Notes under the pieces: model-generated
Databases searched by the model: none
What the model saw: the letters and a program-made list of their open reading frames with translations, nothing else
Told to the model about the DNA's origin: nothing
DNA from: Lactuca virosa
Taxonomy: Eukaryota; Streptophyta; Magnoliopsida; Asterales; Asteraceae
NCBI GenBank assembly: GCA_928212115.1
Contig: CAKMRJ010005523.1
Span: 143,872,221-143,936,220 of the forward strand
DNA: 64,000 bases
Reading direction: 5' to 3'
Program-made: the position numbers and the translations under genes
Shown here: positions 20,993 through 31,577 of the stretch, piece by piece
Position numbering within the stretch: position 1 is the stretch's first letter
How the letters are laid out: every line of letters begins with the position of its first letter

Positions 20993-21770
20993 TTAAAAGC
21001 CCATGCATCCCTGATGTGAACTTTGCATCGCCTTGGAGGCAAAGTAGAATGCTAATCCAAATCTGGTCCCCTCTCCATACACCATAAGTACTCCCCCACT
21101 AGGGTCTCGTATGGTCACCATCTGACGCTCACAGTCAATCTCAGCTCCAAACCGGCTCAACCAGTCCATGCCCACTATGACACAGACATCACCCATCGCT
21201 ATCAGCACCAGGTCTATCGGGAACTCAACACCGAAAATCTCTAATTCACACATCCTCGAGATACATCAGTGGCAAAACCGCATGCTCATCGGCTATAGAA
21301 ACCCTCAGTGGTCGACTCAACGCCTCGCGTCTGACACTAATGTGATGACTAAAGGATAAAGACACGAAAGATCGACTCGCACCCGAGTCAAATAACACCA
21401 AGGCAGGCACAAAACTCACAAGAAAAGTACCTATATACAACACAGTATAAGCATAAACAAATATCAAAATAACATAAGTATAGAGATACGTACCAGCAAC
21501 AACATCAGGCGCTGCGTGGACCTCCTCCGAGGTCAACAGGAAAGCTCTCCCACGAGCCCTCGGAGCCTCGGCCTTCACCGGTCGACCATCAGTAACGCGC
21601 AAAGCAGCAGGAGTGGAAGTCTGGGCTGATCCGTGAGTGAGCTGAGGGCATTCGACCTTTTGATGGCCGGTCTGGTTGCAATGAAAGCAAATCGCAAATC
21701 CCTTGGGGCAGTCCTTCACCATATGCCCCTCCTTGCCACATTTGTAGCAAATCCCTGATCGGCAAGACCC
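20993..21770 (-). pseudogene. T1 CCHC knuckles and aspartic protease
   Basis: Two zinc knuckles: 'CYKCGKEGHMVKDC' (around the 21740 region) and 'CFHCNQTGHQKVEC', both C-X2-C-X4-H-X4-C. The protease follows with 'PALVLFDSGASRSFVSLSFS', where DSG is the active site, then 'DVCVIVGMDWLSRFGAEIDC'. A one-base shift near 21250 separates the two halves. Between the knuckles and LFDSG lies an in-frame 63-bp AT-rich stretch (21431-21493, see findings) that reads as a hydrophobic insert and looks like an intron. A stop lies between the gag tail and the first knuckle (near 21770). Confidence 0.85.
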
Positions 21771-22622
21771 TCATGACTGCGACTGTACTGGTCTCCTGTC
21801 TCTACCCTGAGACTCCTCCTCATCTCTAGTCTGCAACTCTAGCTCAATCTCCCTCCTCCTGGAATTGGTCTGTAGCTCAGCCAATGTCCGATACGAAGAG
21901 TTCGCCACGAACTCTCGAATATCTCGCCTTAGTATGCTCAAGTGTTGGCTCACACATGCCTGCTCAGTGCACACGTGCTTAGGGAAGAATAACGCCCTCT
22001 CATGAAACATCCTCGTAATCTCTGTCACTAACTCTGTCTTCTGCTTGAGAGACAGAAACTCCTGTGCCAAACGTTCCCTCTCCACCCGGGGAACATACTC
22101 AGCTCTGAATAACTTGGTGAACCTCTCTCAAGTCACTGCAGCATGACCTGCAGGGGTAAAATCAGCCGTCACAAAGTTCCACCAGTCCTTCGCTCCCAAG
22201 CGAAGCTGGTTCAGTGCGAACCGTACTCTCAAATGCTCTGGACATGAGCACGTGTAGAAACGCCCCTCAATGTCGGAGATCCATCTCATGGCAGCAATCG
22301 GGTCCTGGGTCTTGTTGAACACTGGTGGCTTCGTGTTGCTGAACTCTCGAAGCAACAACGAATCACTCCTTTGAGGCCTCGCAATAGCTAGAGCTGCGGT
22401 GGCTGTAGCAACATCAACCTCTATGACAGCAGCGTATCGCTCATCAAATGTCTCAATAAGTGTGGTCTTAATAGACCTGAACATCTCTGGTATGGCCTCT
22501 CTGATAGCTGCGGCCACCTCCTTATGAATGATCCTGCGGATCTCCTTGTCACTGGTATTACTGCTCCTGGGGTTGTTACGGGTAATCACCGTAGTGTCTC
22601 TGAAACGCAAACACAAAATCAT
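21771..22622 (-). pseudogene. T1 gag (capsid region), two stops
   Basis: The frame from 22622 encodes the capsid part of a plant gypsy Gag: 'KPPVFNKTQDPIAAMRWISD' and 'VRFALNQLRLGAKDWWNFV' are typical of the retrotransposon gag domain. A TGA near 22126 (in place of a Trp of the usual T-W-E context, by family comparison) ends the first frame. The rest continues in the same frame register as 'ERLAQEFLSLKQKTELVTEI' to 'LELQTRDEEE'. Gag forms the particle that packages the RNA. The exact start is uncertain. Confidence 0.8.
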
Positions 22623-23263
22623 CAGAAACTAGCTCAAACACTCACACACTCGATTACCCACCCCTACATGCTCCTTAGCATCATAAGGTTCTTACTTGGG
22701 TCGCATACAGATCCGGTGCTTTCAGTAGTACGGGCCTAATACTACCTTCCACACCAACCTGTAGTCGTCCCAAGTCCTCCTCCTAGGATCCTAATTCACA
22801 GTACTCTATCCCTCACGGATATCAAACTACTCTCTTGGTAAATTCCTCACGGATTATATAGGTATCTCTCCTAGATTACTCCAAACTCTCTCTAAAAGAT
22901 TCCTGCTATGTTTCTCCCTACTCAGTACACACACAGAGCATATAGCATATAAGATCAATCGATAACTTACCCCAGGCTAAGGCATCCTGAATCAGGAAAC
23001 TCTAGCCTTAATTTCTGAAATACCTAGCCTATCCTCTAGCATGCAGTTCTAATATCTCATAAGTATCTCATAATATAAACAAGTAACGGTATTTTAGGAA
23101 ATCATCGTTCGGGCTCTGGCTGATTGTATACACTGCTCCATCTCGTTTTCTCTTTAAAACTCTTACTCGTTTTAGAAAATCATTTCTTTTTAGAAATTTT
23201 TTCTCAAATCCTCAGTTTGAGTCCAGACATACCCGAGAGTACATCCGAATCCCTCAAACCAAG
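22623..23263 (-). other. T1 5' leader (PBS to gag)
   Basis: Non-coding region between primer site and gag, about 640 nt. It contains the stem-loop at 22725-22745 and, nearer the PBS, phrases such as 'TCGTTCGGGCTCTGGCTGAT' (23107 on) and 'CCTAGCCTATCCTCTAGCAT' (23023 on) that are repeated in LARD B (35846-35960), with weaker forms in LARDs A and C. Confidence 0.8.
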
Positions 23264-23275
23264 GCTCTGATACCA
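23264..23275 (-). other. Primer-binding site of T1
   Basis: Plus strand GCTCTGATACCA, sense TGGTATCAGAGC, complementary to initiator tRNA-Met, three bases from the LTR end. Confidence 0.9.
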
Positions 23276-23278
23276 ACT

Positions 23279-24923
23279 TGTAACACCGTAAAATTTCAAA
23301 CAAAATTTTCATTTTTAAATCACATAAAACTCAATATCACATTTTCTAAAAAAACACAATGTATCAAATATCAAAAACACAGATCAACAAAACAACTGAT
23401 AATATCCCAGAATCCTCATCATAATCTCGAACAGGTGTGTACAACCAAGCCGGCGCCTTCCCGCGATCCTATGAAGTACCTGAAACACGTATCACACAAC
23501 ACGGTAAGCATGAAGCTTAGTGAGCTCCCCAAAATACCACACACACAATAATTAGCCTCTCATGGTTATATCTCGATAAGGACCCTCGGGTCATGTGTCA
23601 CCCTCCGGTCTCACAACTCGGGTTGGACCGTCCGGTCCTAACCAATAAAGCACAAGATAATATACAACATAAATCATAGAGACAAATGCATGATTATCAC
23701 ATACTCAATGTAAGCATATAAGACCCTCTGGTCACACAGTATTACCACTCATGTAAGTATAGTGAGAAGACTCACCTCATAAGTAAAGCAAGTATGTCTC
23801 GTACTCGAACCACCAGTCTAGCCTTCGCCTAACATATATCGAAATTAACTCTAATTAATAAACGACCCCCAAAGATGCTAGGCTAAACCCACTACTAATT
23901 CTCAGAAGGATAAAAGACCATTTTACCCTTCCATGGCCTCCAAAGTCTACAGTTTGACCAAACCCTAAAAGTCAACAAAAGTCAACAGCAAGCGCGTACG
24001 CTGGGCATACATCCCTTTATGTTGGGCGTACTACTTCGCCATGCATGCATCGCGAAACTTCGACGCTATGTTGCGCGTATCTGGGAGTATGCTCAACGTA
24101 CGTCCCATACTTACTTTTCCCACTCTCTTGGTCTTAATCCGTTAAGACCATAGCTATAATCTCAGATCTGGACTCACTAAAGGCTAATACTCCATAAAGT
24201 TTGTGACTTTAAGCCTTTGCATGGCTGAGAAAGTCTAAAATCATAAACTCTCACTCCTTACTCACAAAAGTTCTCATATATCATGCATAGGGAGATCTTG
24301 ACGTCCAAGATCCCATTTTTATGAGTCCACTCCACTAGAGACACGTAAAGGGACATATATTAGGCTCTGGAGTTCAACATACTCATAAAGCTTCAAGCTT
24401 TGGGACATAAACCCTAAAATGAACCACAATATGCACAAATCGTAACAATGAGAAAGCTTTGAGCTTGATACCTTCAAATGATGCACCAACCACAGGGAAA
24501 CTCAGATCCAAAGCTTGGACTCCAACTCTACTCTCTTCTAAGCTCCTTCTTCACCCAAAGAATCCCACAAAAGAACACTCAAAAGCTTCAAATGGCCACT
24601 CAAGCTAATAAAACGAAAATTAGGGTTTTGAGGGGAGTTGAGGACTGGAAATGGTGGCCAGAAATAAGGCCATCATGTTCCTTAAATAGGGACACACAAC
24701 ACGATTAGGGTTTTCACTCTGAGCCTAGTACACCCAGCGTACCCTCTGGTACGCCCATCGTACTAGGTGGCTTCCGCCTCCAAATCACGCACATGAGTAC
24801 GCTGAGCGTACACATGCGTACGACCTTCGTAGTCAGCTACCACCTTTTCTCAATTAAGGGCCAAACTTGACAACTACAATAAAGTAAGGGCTATAGAGAT
24901 ATACCTGGTCTCGGGATGTTACA
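23279..24923 (-). repeat. 5' LTR of T1 (1645 bp)
   Basis: Left terminus TGTAACACCGTAAAATTT, right terminus CTCGGGATGTTACA. It shares its ends, TATTTAA box (24688-24682), palindrome clusters (24722-24832 and 23995-24102) and much of its length with the LARD B LTRs, and its last 1008 bp with 17069-18076. Confidence 0.9.
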
Positions 24924-26954
24924 AATCCCACACACTCGCATCACAGAACCCAAAAAGACATTCTTCAATACCACAAATCCGAACAGATCGATGATCCACC
25001 AAGCAAAATACCCAGTTCTCCCCTATTTAGGGTTCGAACCACCACCCACGGGTGTTGAAACCAAACCATAACTTAACCGGCTCCACCAGGTACAGCCATC
25101 CCTTACCCTGAAAGTCACAACATACACAAGGCAACCTTCCAGATAAGGATCAAACAAATTCTAAGAGAATCTTGAATTTCAGCCGAAGGCCTCTGAAATT
25201 CCCAATCATGACCACTTAACATTGAGGTTCCCTTACAAGAGCATAACCCAATACCGTATCATGATCCAAAACTTACACTCCTTGCCTGTAATTTCCACCG
25301 CCAAACCGGTACCTGTCCTGCCTATCACCCAAGAACACGGACCCTTGATCACATCACCAACATCCATATCACATCAACCTACATGCGCACTACCGTGCTG
25401 ACAATCTGTCTCCAAACACCGCGACCAACAGTCCCCATACTGGGTTACATCCCAACACTACAATTCACAAGCCTGATTACTCCTCCTCCGAACCCGGAAG
25501 ACTGAAAGTGCAAAATTACGGCAATTTATAGCGACATACCAAACCATCAATCAACCATTCTACTTCCAACTTCAATCAACAAACTGATCATAACGCTCGA
25601 TCCATCCTTGAGTTCCGCGACTCGAATGCACGGTCTTGAGCAAAACCTTCGAGACCTCAAACCAACAAGCTCATCCATGACTGAGCAACCATAACCCAAG
25701 ATCAACAGATACGTAGCTACTGCCACGAACAATGGTATCAAACCATGCTAATCTCTCCCAACCAGTCTTTAGAATCCCCAAAGCTTTCCTTGTTTCGAGT
25801 ATGGATCCTATGCTTCTAGTGGTACGGGCCCAATACTACCTTCCACACTTATCCATACTTTCCTCAAGAATTATCTGGGGTCCTCTAAGACCTACTCATA
25901 ATAATACTTCTGATACCTGCTTAACAGCGGACAATCACACAAAAAAAATACTTCCTAGGCTCTCCTAGAATCCCCCACCTCCCCTGCCATTAGCTGCTGA
26001 AGAACTCCTCATAATGTCAGTTAGCTACTTCGCGAACACAATCACATGTAATAAATATTAGATAATCCTTCAAGTAAAAGACTCACCCCTACAACGGTTA
26101 GACTCAGACGAGAGCTGCGCAATAGGGTCAACCCATCACTCTGAGATTATTCAATATTTATTACATGTGACTTAACATATTCACTTAATAGCTAACTCAC
26201 ACCACTTAAGGCTCCCACAAAGCACAAAGAAAGAAGCATTTGAGCAGTGGAGTCAACTGGCACTAAAACACCATAAATCAGACGGATCCTCATACGGAAT
26301 CCTCGATCCCTATCTCCCAGCATCTCGGATACACACTAGCATACTCATCCACTCCATCCTCGCTCCTTAGAGGAAGCCTAAACATACCACGACTGGCCGA
26401 CTAACCCCACATGACTCATCCTACCACCAACTGCCCCACGATCCTCCGTTGGTGCCAGATAACTATCGCATGAACACTATCACATACTAAACAACTTAAA
26501 CAGTCTTAGGCTAAAAGATTCAATCCTACAACGGTTGGACTCTGACAAGAGATGCACAACATGACCAAATCCCTTACCCTAAGACCATTTAACTCATGCA
26601 ATATGTAACTTAGCGCATTCACTCGATAGTTAGTTCACACCCGAAAGAGTCAAACAATAATCAGCCAGGGATTCTATAAAAGATAAGGAATCATATATCA
26701 GGAAATTCTATCATACAATTCCTAAAGATCCCTATCCTAATACTAGCATGTTGTTCTAACATAACATAACATAATCTCAATTAACTGTGTAGTAATTTGG
26801 GGTCTACTTACTAGCTCCGGCCGATCGTACATATCATTTCCTCCATGATTATGTTGAAAACCATTTGAAAACCATTTTTGAAATCTTTTTCCTTAGTTTG
26901 AGACTGGATTCACACGAGTGTTCCTCCAATTCACTCAAACCAAGGCTATGATAC
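24924..26954 (-). mobile_element. LARD C internal region (5' half)
   Basis: Non-coding sequence colinear with LARD A (9700-9961 and 12561-14373). It includes a copy of the polypurine tract followed by 'GGTTCGAACCACCACCCACG' (25014-25050), the conserved stem-loop (25819-25839), the duplicated 'CCTACAACGGTTAGACTCAG' region (26090 on and 26527 on) and a mutated primer site GGCTATGATAC (26944-26954). The primer site is split by solo LTR G. The 3' half and 3' LTR of C are missing, cut at the T1 junction. Confidence 0.75.
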
Positions 26955-28688
26955 TGTTAACACGCTGTCGCGCACATATTAAAAAAATAAATTAATCACT
27001 GCTTGGAATGCACTAAAAAGATAGCACAGGGAAGCAGGGTCGAATCCTCAGGGACACAGCCTAAAAGTCAATGCCTTTTTGCATCAGGCACAATCTAGTC
27101 AAGACAGAAATTATTAAAAGGGGGATTTTTTTATTAAAACTAATAACTAGAAATCCAGTGATATTAAAGTAAACGAAAATCAATAATAAAAATGGTTTCA
27201 GCTCTGCTGCGACTTTCCTAATCATGTAACTGATCCAAAGCTGATTATTTGAGATGTGTTCTATCTAAGTTGGTACTGAGAAAAACTAACAAGCTCTAGT
27301 AATTTCTCCTTTACCTAAATTAGTTAAACAAAACAAGCTCTTTGAATTAACCCTAACTTTTTACTGTCTAATCAAACAAGCTCTTAATTAAGATCAGAAA
27401 AGTTGCATTATGATCTATGTAAAATTCCCAGCAATATCCAATACTTCTCACAGGCTCGGAAGCGTAAAGATATGATTTTTACAGTTTATAATAAAGTCAA
27501 ATCCCAAATACGGAACCGATTTATTACTTGTTACTTATTACCAATTGAAAAGAACAATTACGTATTCTATAACTGATTAACTGGAATGATAAAACCCTAG
27601 CTAGGTGATCAGACTAACAAGAATTAAAATCAAACATTCATTAAGAACAAAACTGAAGAATCTAGATAGAAACACAAATCAAAAACCTGATCTAATGATC
27701 AATCACATGAAAAGTACTTGTCTTTGCAAAACTGAAAACTAAAGTTTTAGCCAGACATGGCTAACATCTGATAAAAACAAATGAAAAGAGACATCAAACA
27801 ACTAATCTTACTAATCTAATTGAAGGAGATGATCCACAGTCTTCAGATCTTCAGAAATCGTTGAAATCGGAGAAAATATGCCTCCAAAATCGCCTTTTCG
27901 TCGTCTGGAACCTCTAGAATCGCCAACTTAGGTTACAGGAATATTATCAGGGTCTATTTATACGTCCAACAGCAAAAACGACGCGCATGCCATCGCATGT
28001 ATCAAAGCTGCGATCGCATGTATTGAAGAAAACACGTCCCAGGCCTTTTTAATGAAGTACAATACCATTTCGAGAATTTTTGGCCAACCTGCGATCGCAT
28101 GTTCACAACCTGCGATCGCATGTATTGAGTTTTCACTCCCGGATGAATTTTTGGCACAAAAATACCTCTAAGACAAGTTGTGACCAAACCTGCGATCGCA
28201 TAAAGGCCCCATGCGACCGCATAAAGGAAATCTACGATCGCATGTTGTGCCTAAGACGTCCGAAATTTCGTGTTCTTTTCAGATCATTTTGAATCGCGTC
28301 AATAAAAGTTACGGTTCTTGAGATATGGTCAAAATACTGACAGGGGGTCAAAGCTGCCAGCAACATCCTTTAACTTTAGATTGCAAATTCTATCTTCGTG
28401 TGATCAATTCGATCGAATGTTTCTTGACCAAAGCATCTTGAAAGCATTCCTTATAATCCTTCATAAGTCCCAAGCTCCACTTTAAGCTCCAAACGCACAT
28501 CCAACTGCTCCCAAAGCACTGCTCCACTCGAACTATCTGAAATTGACATAAAAATATGAGCAGTAAGGGAATTCTAATAGAATACATGAGCTGAACATTA
28601 TTTAAGCAAAGGACATGCAAATGTACAAAATATGATCCTAAATTCTAATGAAAACTACCCTTAAAGATGCATAAAATGGCATCTAACA
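26955..28688. mobile_element. Solo LTR 'G' (1734 bp) with TGCGATCGCA repeats
   Basis: Termini TGTTAACACG and ATCTAACA, flanked by perfect five-base duplications GATAC (26950-26954 and 28689-28693), inserted in the primer site of LARD C. It opens with 'GGGTCGAATCCTCAGGGACA' (27038 on), a phrase I associate with some plant gypsy LTRs. No PBS, PPT or coding region is seen, so it is a solo LTR or very small element. Four perfect TGCGATCGCA palindromes lie at 28009, 28090, 28111 and 28191, with variants nearby. Orientation is undecided. Confidence 0.8.
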
Positions 28689-28698
28689 GATACCAACT

Positions 28699-29632
28699 TG
28701 TAACATCCCAAAAATTCAACAAATTTAAAACTTTTCAAAACAACCCTTGTGTCTAAAAGAAGTGTTACAAAACCATTGTTTCAAAACATTATTTAAAATC
28801 AGAGTCTTCCAAGATCCAATTAGTTGTAAAACCAAGGATGTGTATGGTCACGCCTTCGCCTAGCCACGGTCCCCTGAAGTACCTGAAACCATAAACCAAA
28901 ACTGTAAGCACAAAGCTTAGTGAGTTCCCCCAAAGCACCACCACATAAACAGATAACATATACCAACAAACAGCATGCATACAGGGCCTTCAACATGACT
29001 GGAACGCCCTACCAGCCTACAGTCTATCTAGTATGCCCACAGAGCCGCCAGTCTGAATGGAACGCCCTACTGGCCTACAGTCTATTTGGTACGCTCACAT
29101 AACCTACAGCATGACTGGTACGCGACACCAGGCCTTCAACCTATCTGGAACGTTCTTTGGGCCTTCGGCCTGACGGTACGCCCTACTGGCCTTCAGTCTA
29201 TCCGGGACGCCCTTGGTCTGGTGACCTTCAGCACATAACAGGATCGCCTCAACCCAACCACACACAGCATGTCGACATATACATATCCAAAACACATATA
29301 AGCCCAGTAAACCATAACAACATATCGATATAAACATTACCGGGTTTGTTGACTAACGACACAAAGCAGTACAATCTCAACACACCCACACTATGGCGAC
29401 ATATACATAACTAAACATATAATCGACTAACAGACAAATAGGCAGATCTTACAGAGCACTAAGAATAGCATCATCCTATATACCAGGATACAGATCTAAG
29501 AAATCAGTATAGCTTACCAACATGCGGTAAACTAGGATAACAATCTAATGGGCTGGCATTGGTGCCTTCGATGCAAAAAGTATAGTGAGGAAAACTCACC
29601 TCTCAATCTGATCCATAACTGATGAGGACCGT
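28699..29632 (-). repeat. 5' LTR of LARD C, part 1 (U5 side)
   Basis: Starts TGTAACATCCCAAAAATTC next to the primer site remnant and matches the left part of LTR A ('ACTTTTCAAAACAACCC', 'GATGTGTATGGTCACGCC'). It carries degenerate 'GGAACGCCCTAC..GCCTACAGTCTAT' repeats at 28990-29220. It is interrupted at 29633 by LARD B. Confidence 0.85.
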
Positions 29633-31563
29633 TGTAACACCGTAAATTTTTAAACAAATTTTTCATTTTAAAATCTCATAATTCTCATTAATACATTTCA
29701 CAAAACCCCAAAGTATCAAATTATCCAAAAACACATATCCATAAATTGTTGAATGAAAATCCAGGATCCTCAAAACATAACTCCATCTCGTGTGTACAAT
29801 CAAACTGGTTCCTTCCCGCGATCCTGAGAAGTACCTGAAGCACATATCACATAACACGGTAAGCACAAAGCTTAGTGAGTTCCCCAAAATACCACACATA
29901 TCTCATTAGCCTCTCATGGCTATATCTCGAATAAGACCCTCAGGTCAATGTGTCTCAGTGGAACCCTTCGGTCCCACAACTCGGGTGGACCCTCCGGTCC
30001 TAACTTAGTAAAACTCAGAATAATACACAACATAAATCACAAATACATAGTGCAGGATATCACAATACTTAATATAAACATACAAGACCCTCCGGTCACA
30101 CAAAGTTACCACTCAAGGTAAGTATAGTGAGAAGACTCACCTCAGATGATGAACAACTCCTATAAATGCTGCTGCTGCACACCGACCTCTAACATTGAGC
30201 CAAAACACACAATTAACCCAATTAAGATCCAAGACCAAACCCACACTCATTAGGTCTAAAGATAGTCCACTCCCCGGCCCATAAAAAACCCAAACCCATT
30301 AGGCCCACTAAGGCCCAATACTAAATGGGCTCTCCTAAGGCCCAACTCTTAAACTTAAGTCCAAATGGAAAGCCCAACACAAAGGCCCAAGACATATACA
30401 TATATTTCTCTGATCAAAATATCCAGCACAAGAAGTCCAAAATCTAGGCCCAACACTTAAGGACCAATATGAGATTTAGCCCAAAAAGCCCACGTCTAGA
30501 TTACGCGGGGCGTACCTCCCTTGGTACAGTCATTGTACAGAAGCGTACACACGAATCCTGATCGGGGACACTTGATCAGTACGCGGGGTGTACTATGATT
30601 ACGCGGGGCGTACGTCCAATCTTGCTTTTCCCACTCTCTTGGTCTTAACACGTTAAGACCATAGCTATACTCTCAGATCTGGACTCCCTAAAGGCTCATA
30701 CTCCATAAAGTTCATGACTTTAAGCCTTTGCATGGATGAGAAAGTCCCAAACACAAAAAATCTCACTCTTTACTCCAAAAAATGCTCATATCTCATGCAT
30801 TGGGTAGTCTTAACGTCCAAGACCTCATTTTTATGAATCCTCTCCACTAGAAACACTTAAAGGGACATATATTAGGCTCTGGATTTCAACAACTCATAAA
30901 GCTTCAAGCTTTGGGACCAAAAACCCTAAAATGAACCATAATGTGCACAAATTAAAAAGGATGAGAAAGCTTTGAGCTTTATACCTTCAAATGATGCTCC
31001 AACCACAGAAAAGCTCAGATCCAAAGCCTGGACTCCAACTCCATTCTCTTCAATGCTCTTTCTTCACTCCAAGGATACCACAAGAACAGTTAGAAGCTCA
31101 CAAATGGTCACTCAAGCTCAAGGGATGGAAATTAGGGTTTTGAGAGGGTTGAGGTCTGGAAATGATGGCCAGAAATGAGGCCATCATGTTCCTTAAATAG
31201 GGACACATCCCTCAATTAGGGTTTTCACCCTGAGCCTAGTACGCCCAGCGTACCCTCTAGTACGCCCATCGTACTAGGTGGCTCCGCGTCCAAGTCACGC
31301 ACATGAGTACACTGAGCACACACACGCGTACACCCCGCGTACTCAGCTGCCACCTTTTTTCAAATAAGGGACCAGACTTGCCAAAGCTTCAAACTATCAT
31401 AGCTTCTTCGTGATAAGCCCGTTTCCAACGAATCCCCACATCCACGGGAAAATGGTGAGAAGCCCTACGCTTCTAGTAACTCGTCGGAGCCTCAAGGCTT
31501 TCTCATGCCCTAGTTGCAGCCCACAAACCCTAAATCACAGACGATCCGAAACAGGATGTTACA
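29633..31563 (-). repeat. 3' LTR of LARD B (1931 bp)
   Basis: TGTAACACCG..ACAGGATGTTACA. TATTTAA at 31199-31193 with an AAAACCCTAA box upstream (sense). Palindrome clusters at 31236-31342 and 30502-30613. A 'CATAGCTTCTTCGTGATAAG' phrase near 31398 resembles the blocks of E and F. Confidence 0.92.
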
Positions 31564-31577
31564 ATTCTCCCCCACTT
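31564..31577 (-). other. Polypurine tract of LARD B
   Basis: Sense AAGTGGGGGAGAAT, directly before the 3' LTR. Confidence 0.9.

Larger units (their letters stand above)
17069..24923 (-). mobile_element. T1: Tekay/Del-type Ty3/gypsy chromovirus, decayed
   Basis: A minus-strand element with 5' LTR 23279-24923, PBS 23264-23275, gag-pol 22622-18094, polypurine tract 18090-18077 and a 3' LTR truncated to its last 1008 bp (17069-18076), equal in length to the matching part of the 5' LTR (23916-24923). The domain order is gag, CCHC, protease, RT, RNase H, integrase with GPY/F module, C-terminal chromodomain, as in Tekay (Del) chromoviruses. All frames carry stops or frameshifts. It lies against LARD C sequence at 24924. 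The target duplication cannot be verified because the left end is gone. Confidence 0.9.

Noticed and set aside
26955..28688. Helitron or DNA transposon interpretation of insertion G
   Set aside because: It has TG..CA ends and a five-base duplication rather than an A/T Helitron target or long terminal inverted repeats.
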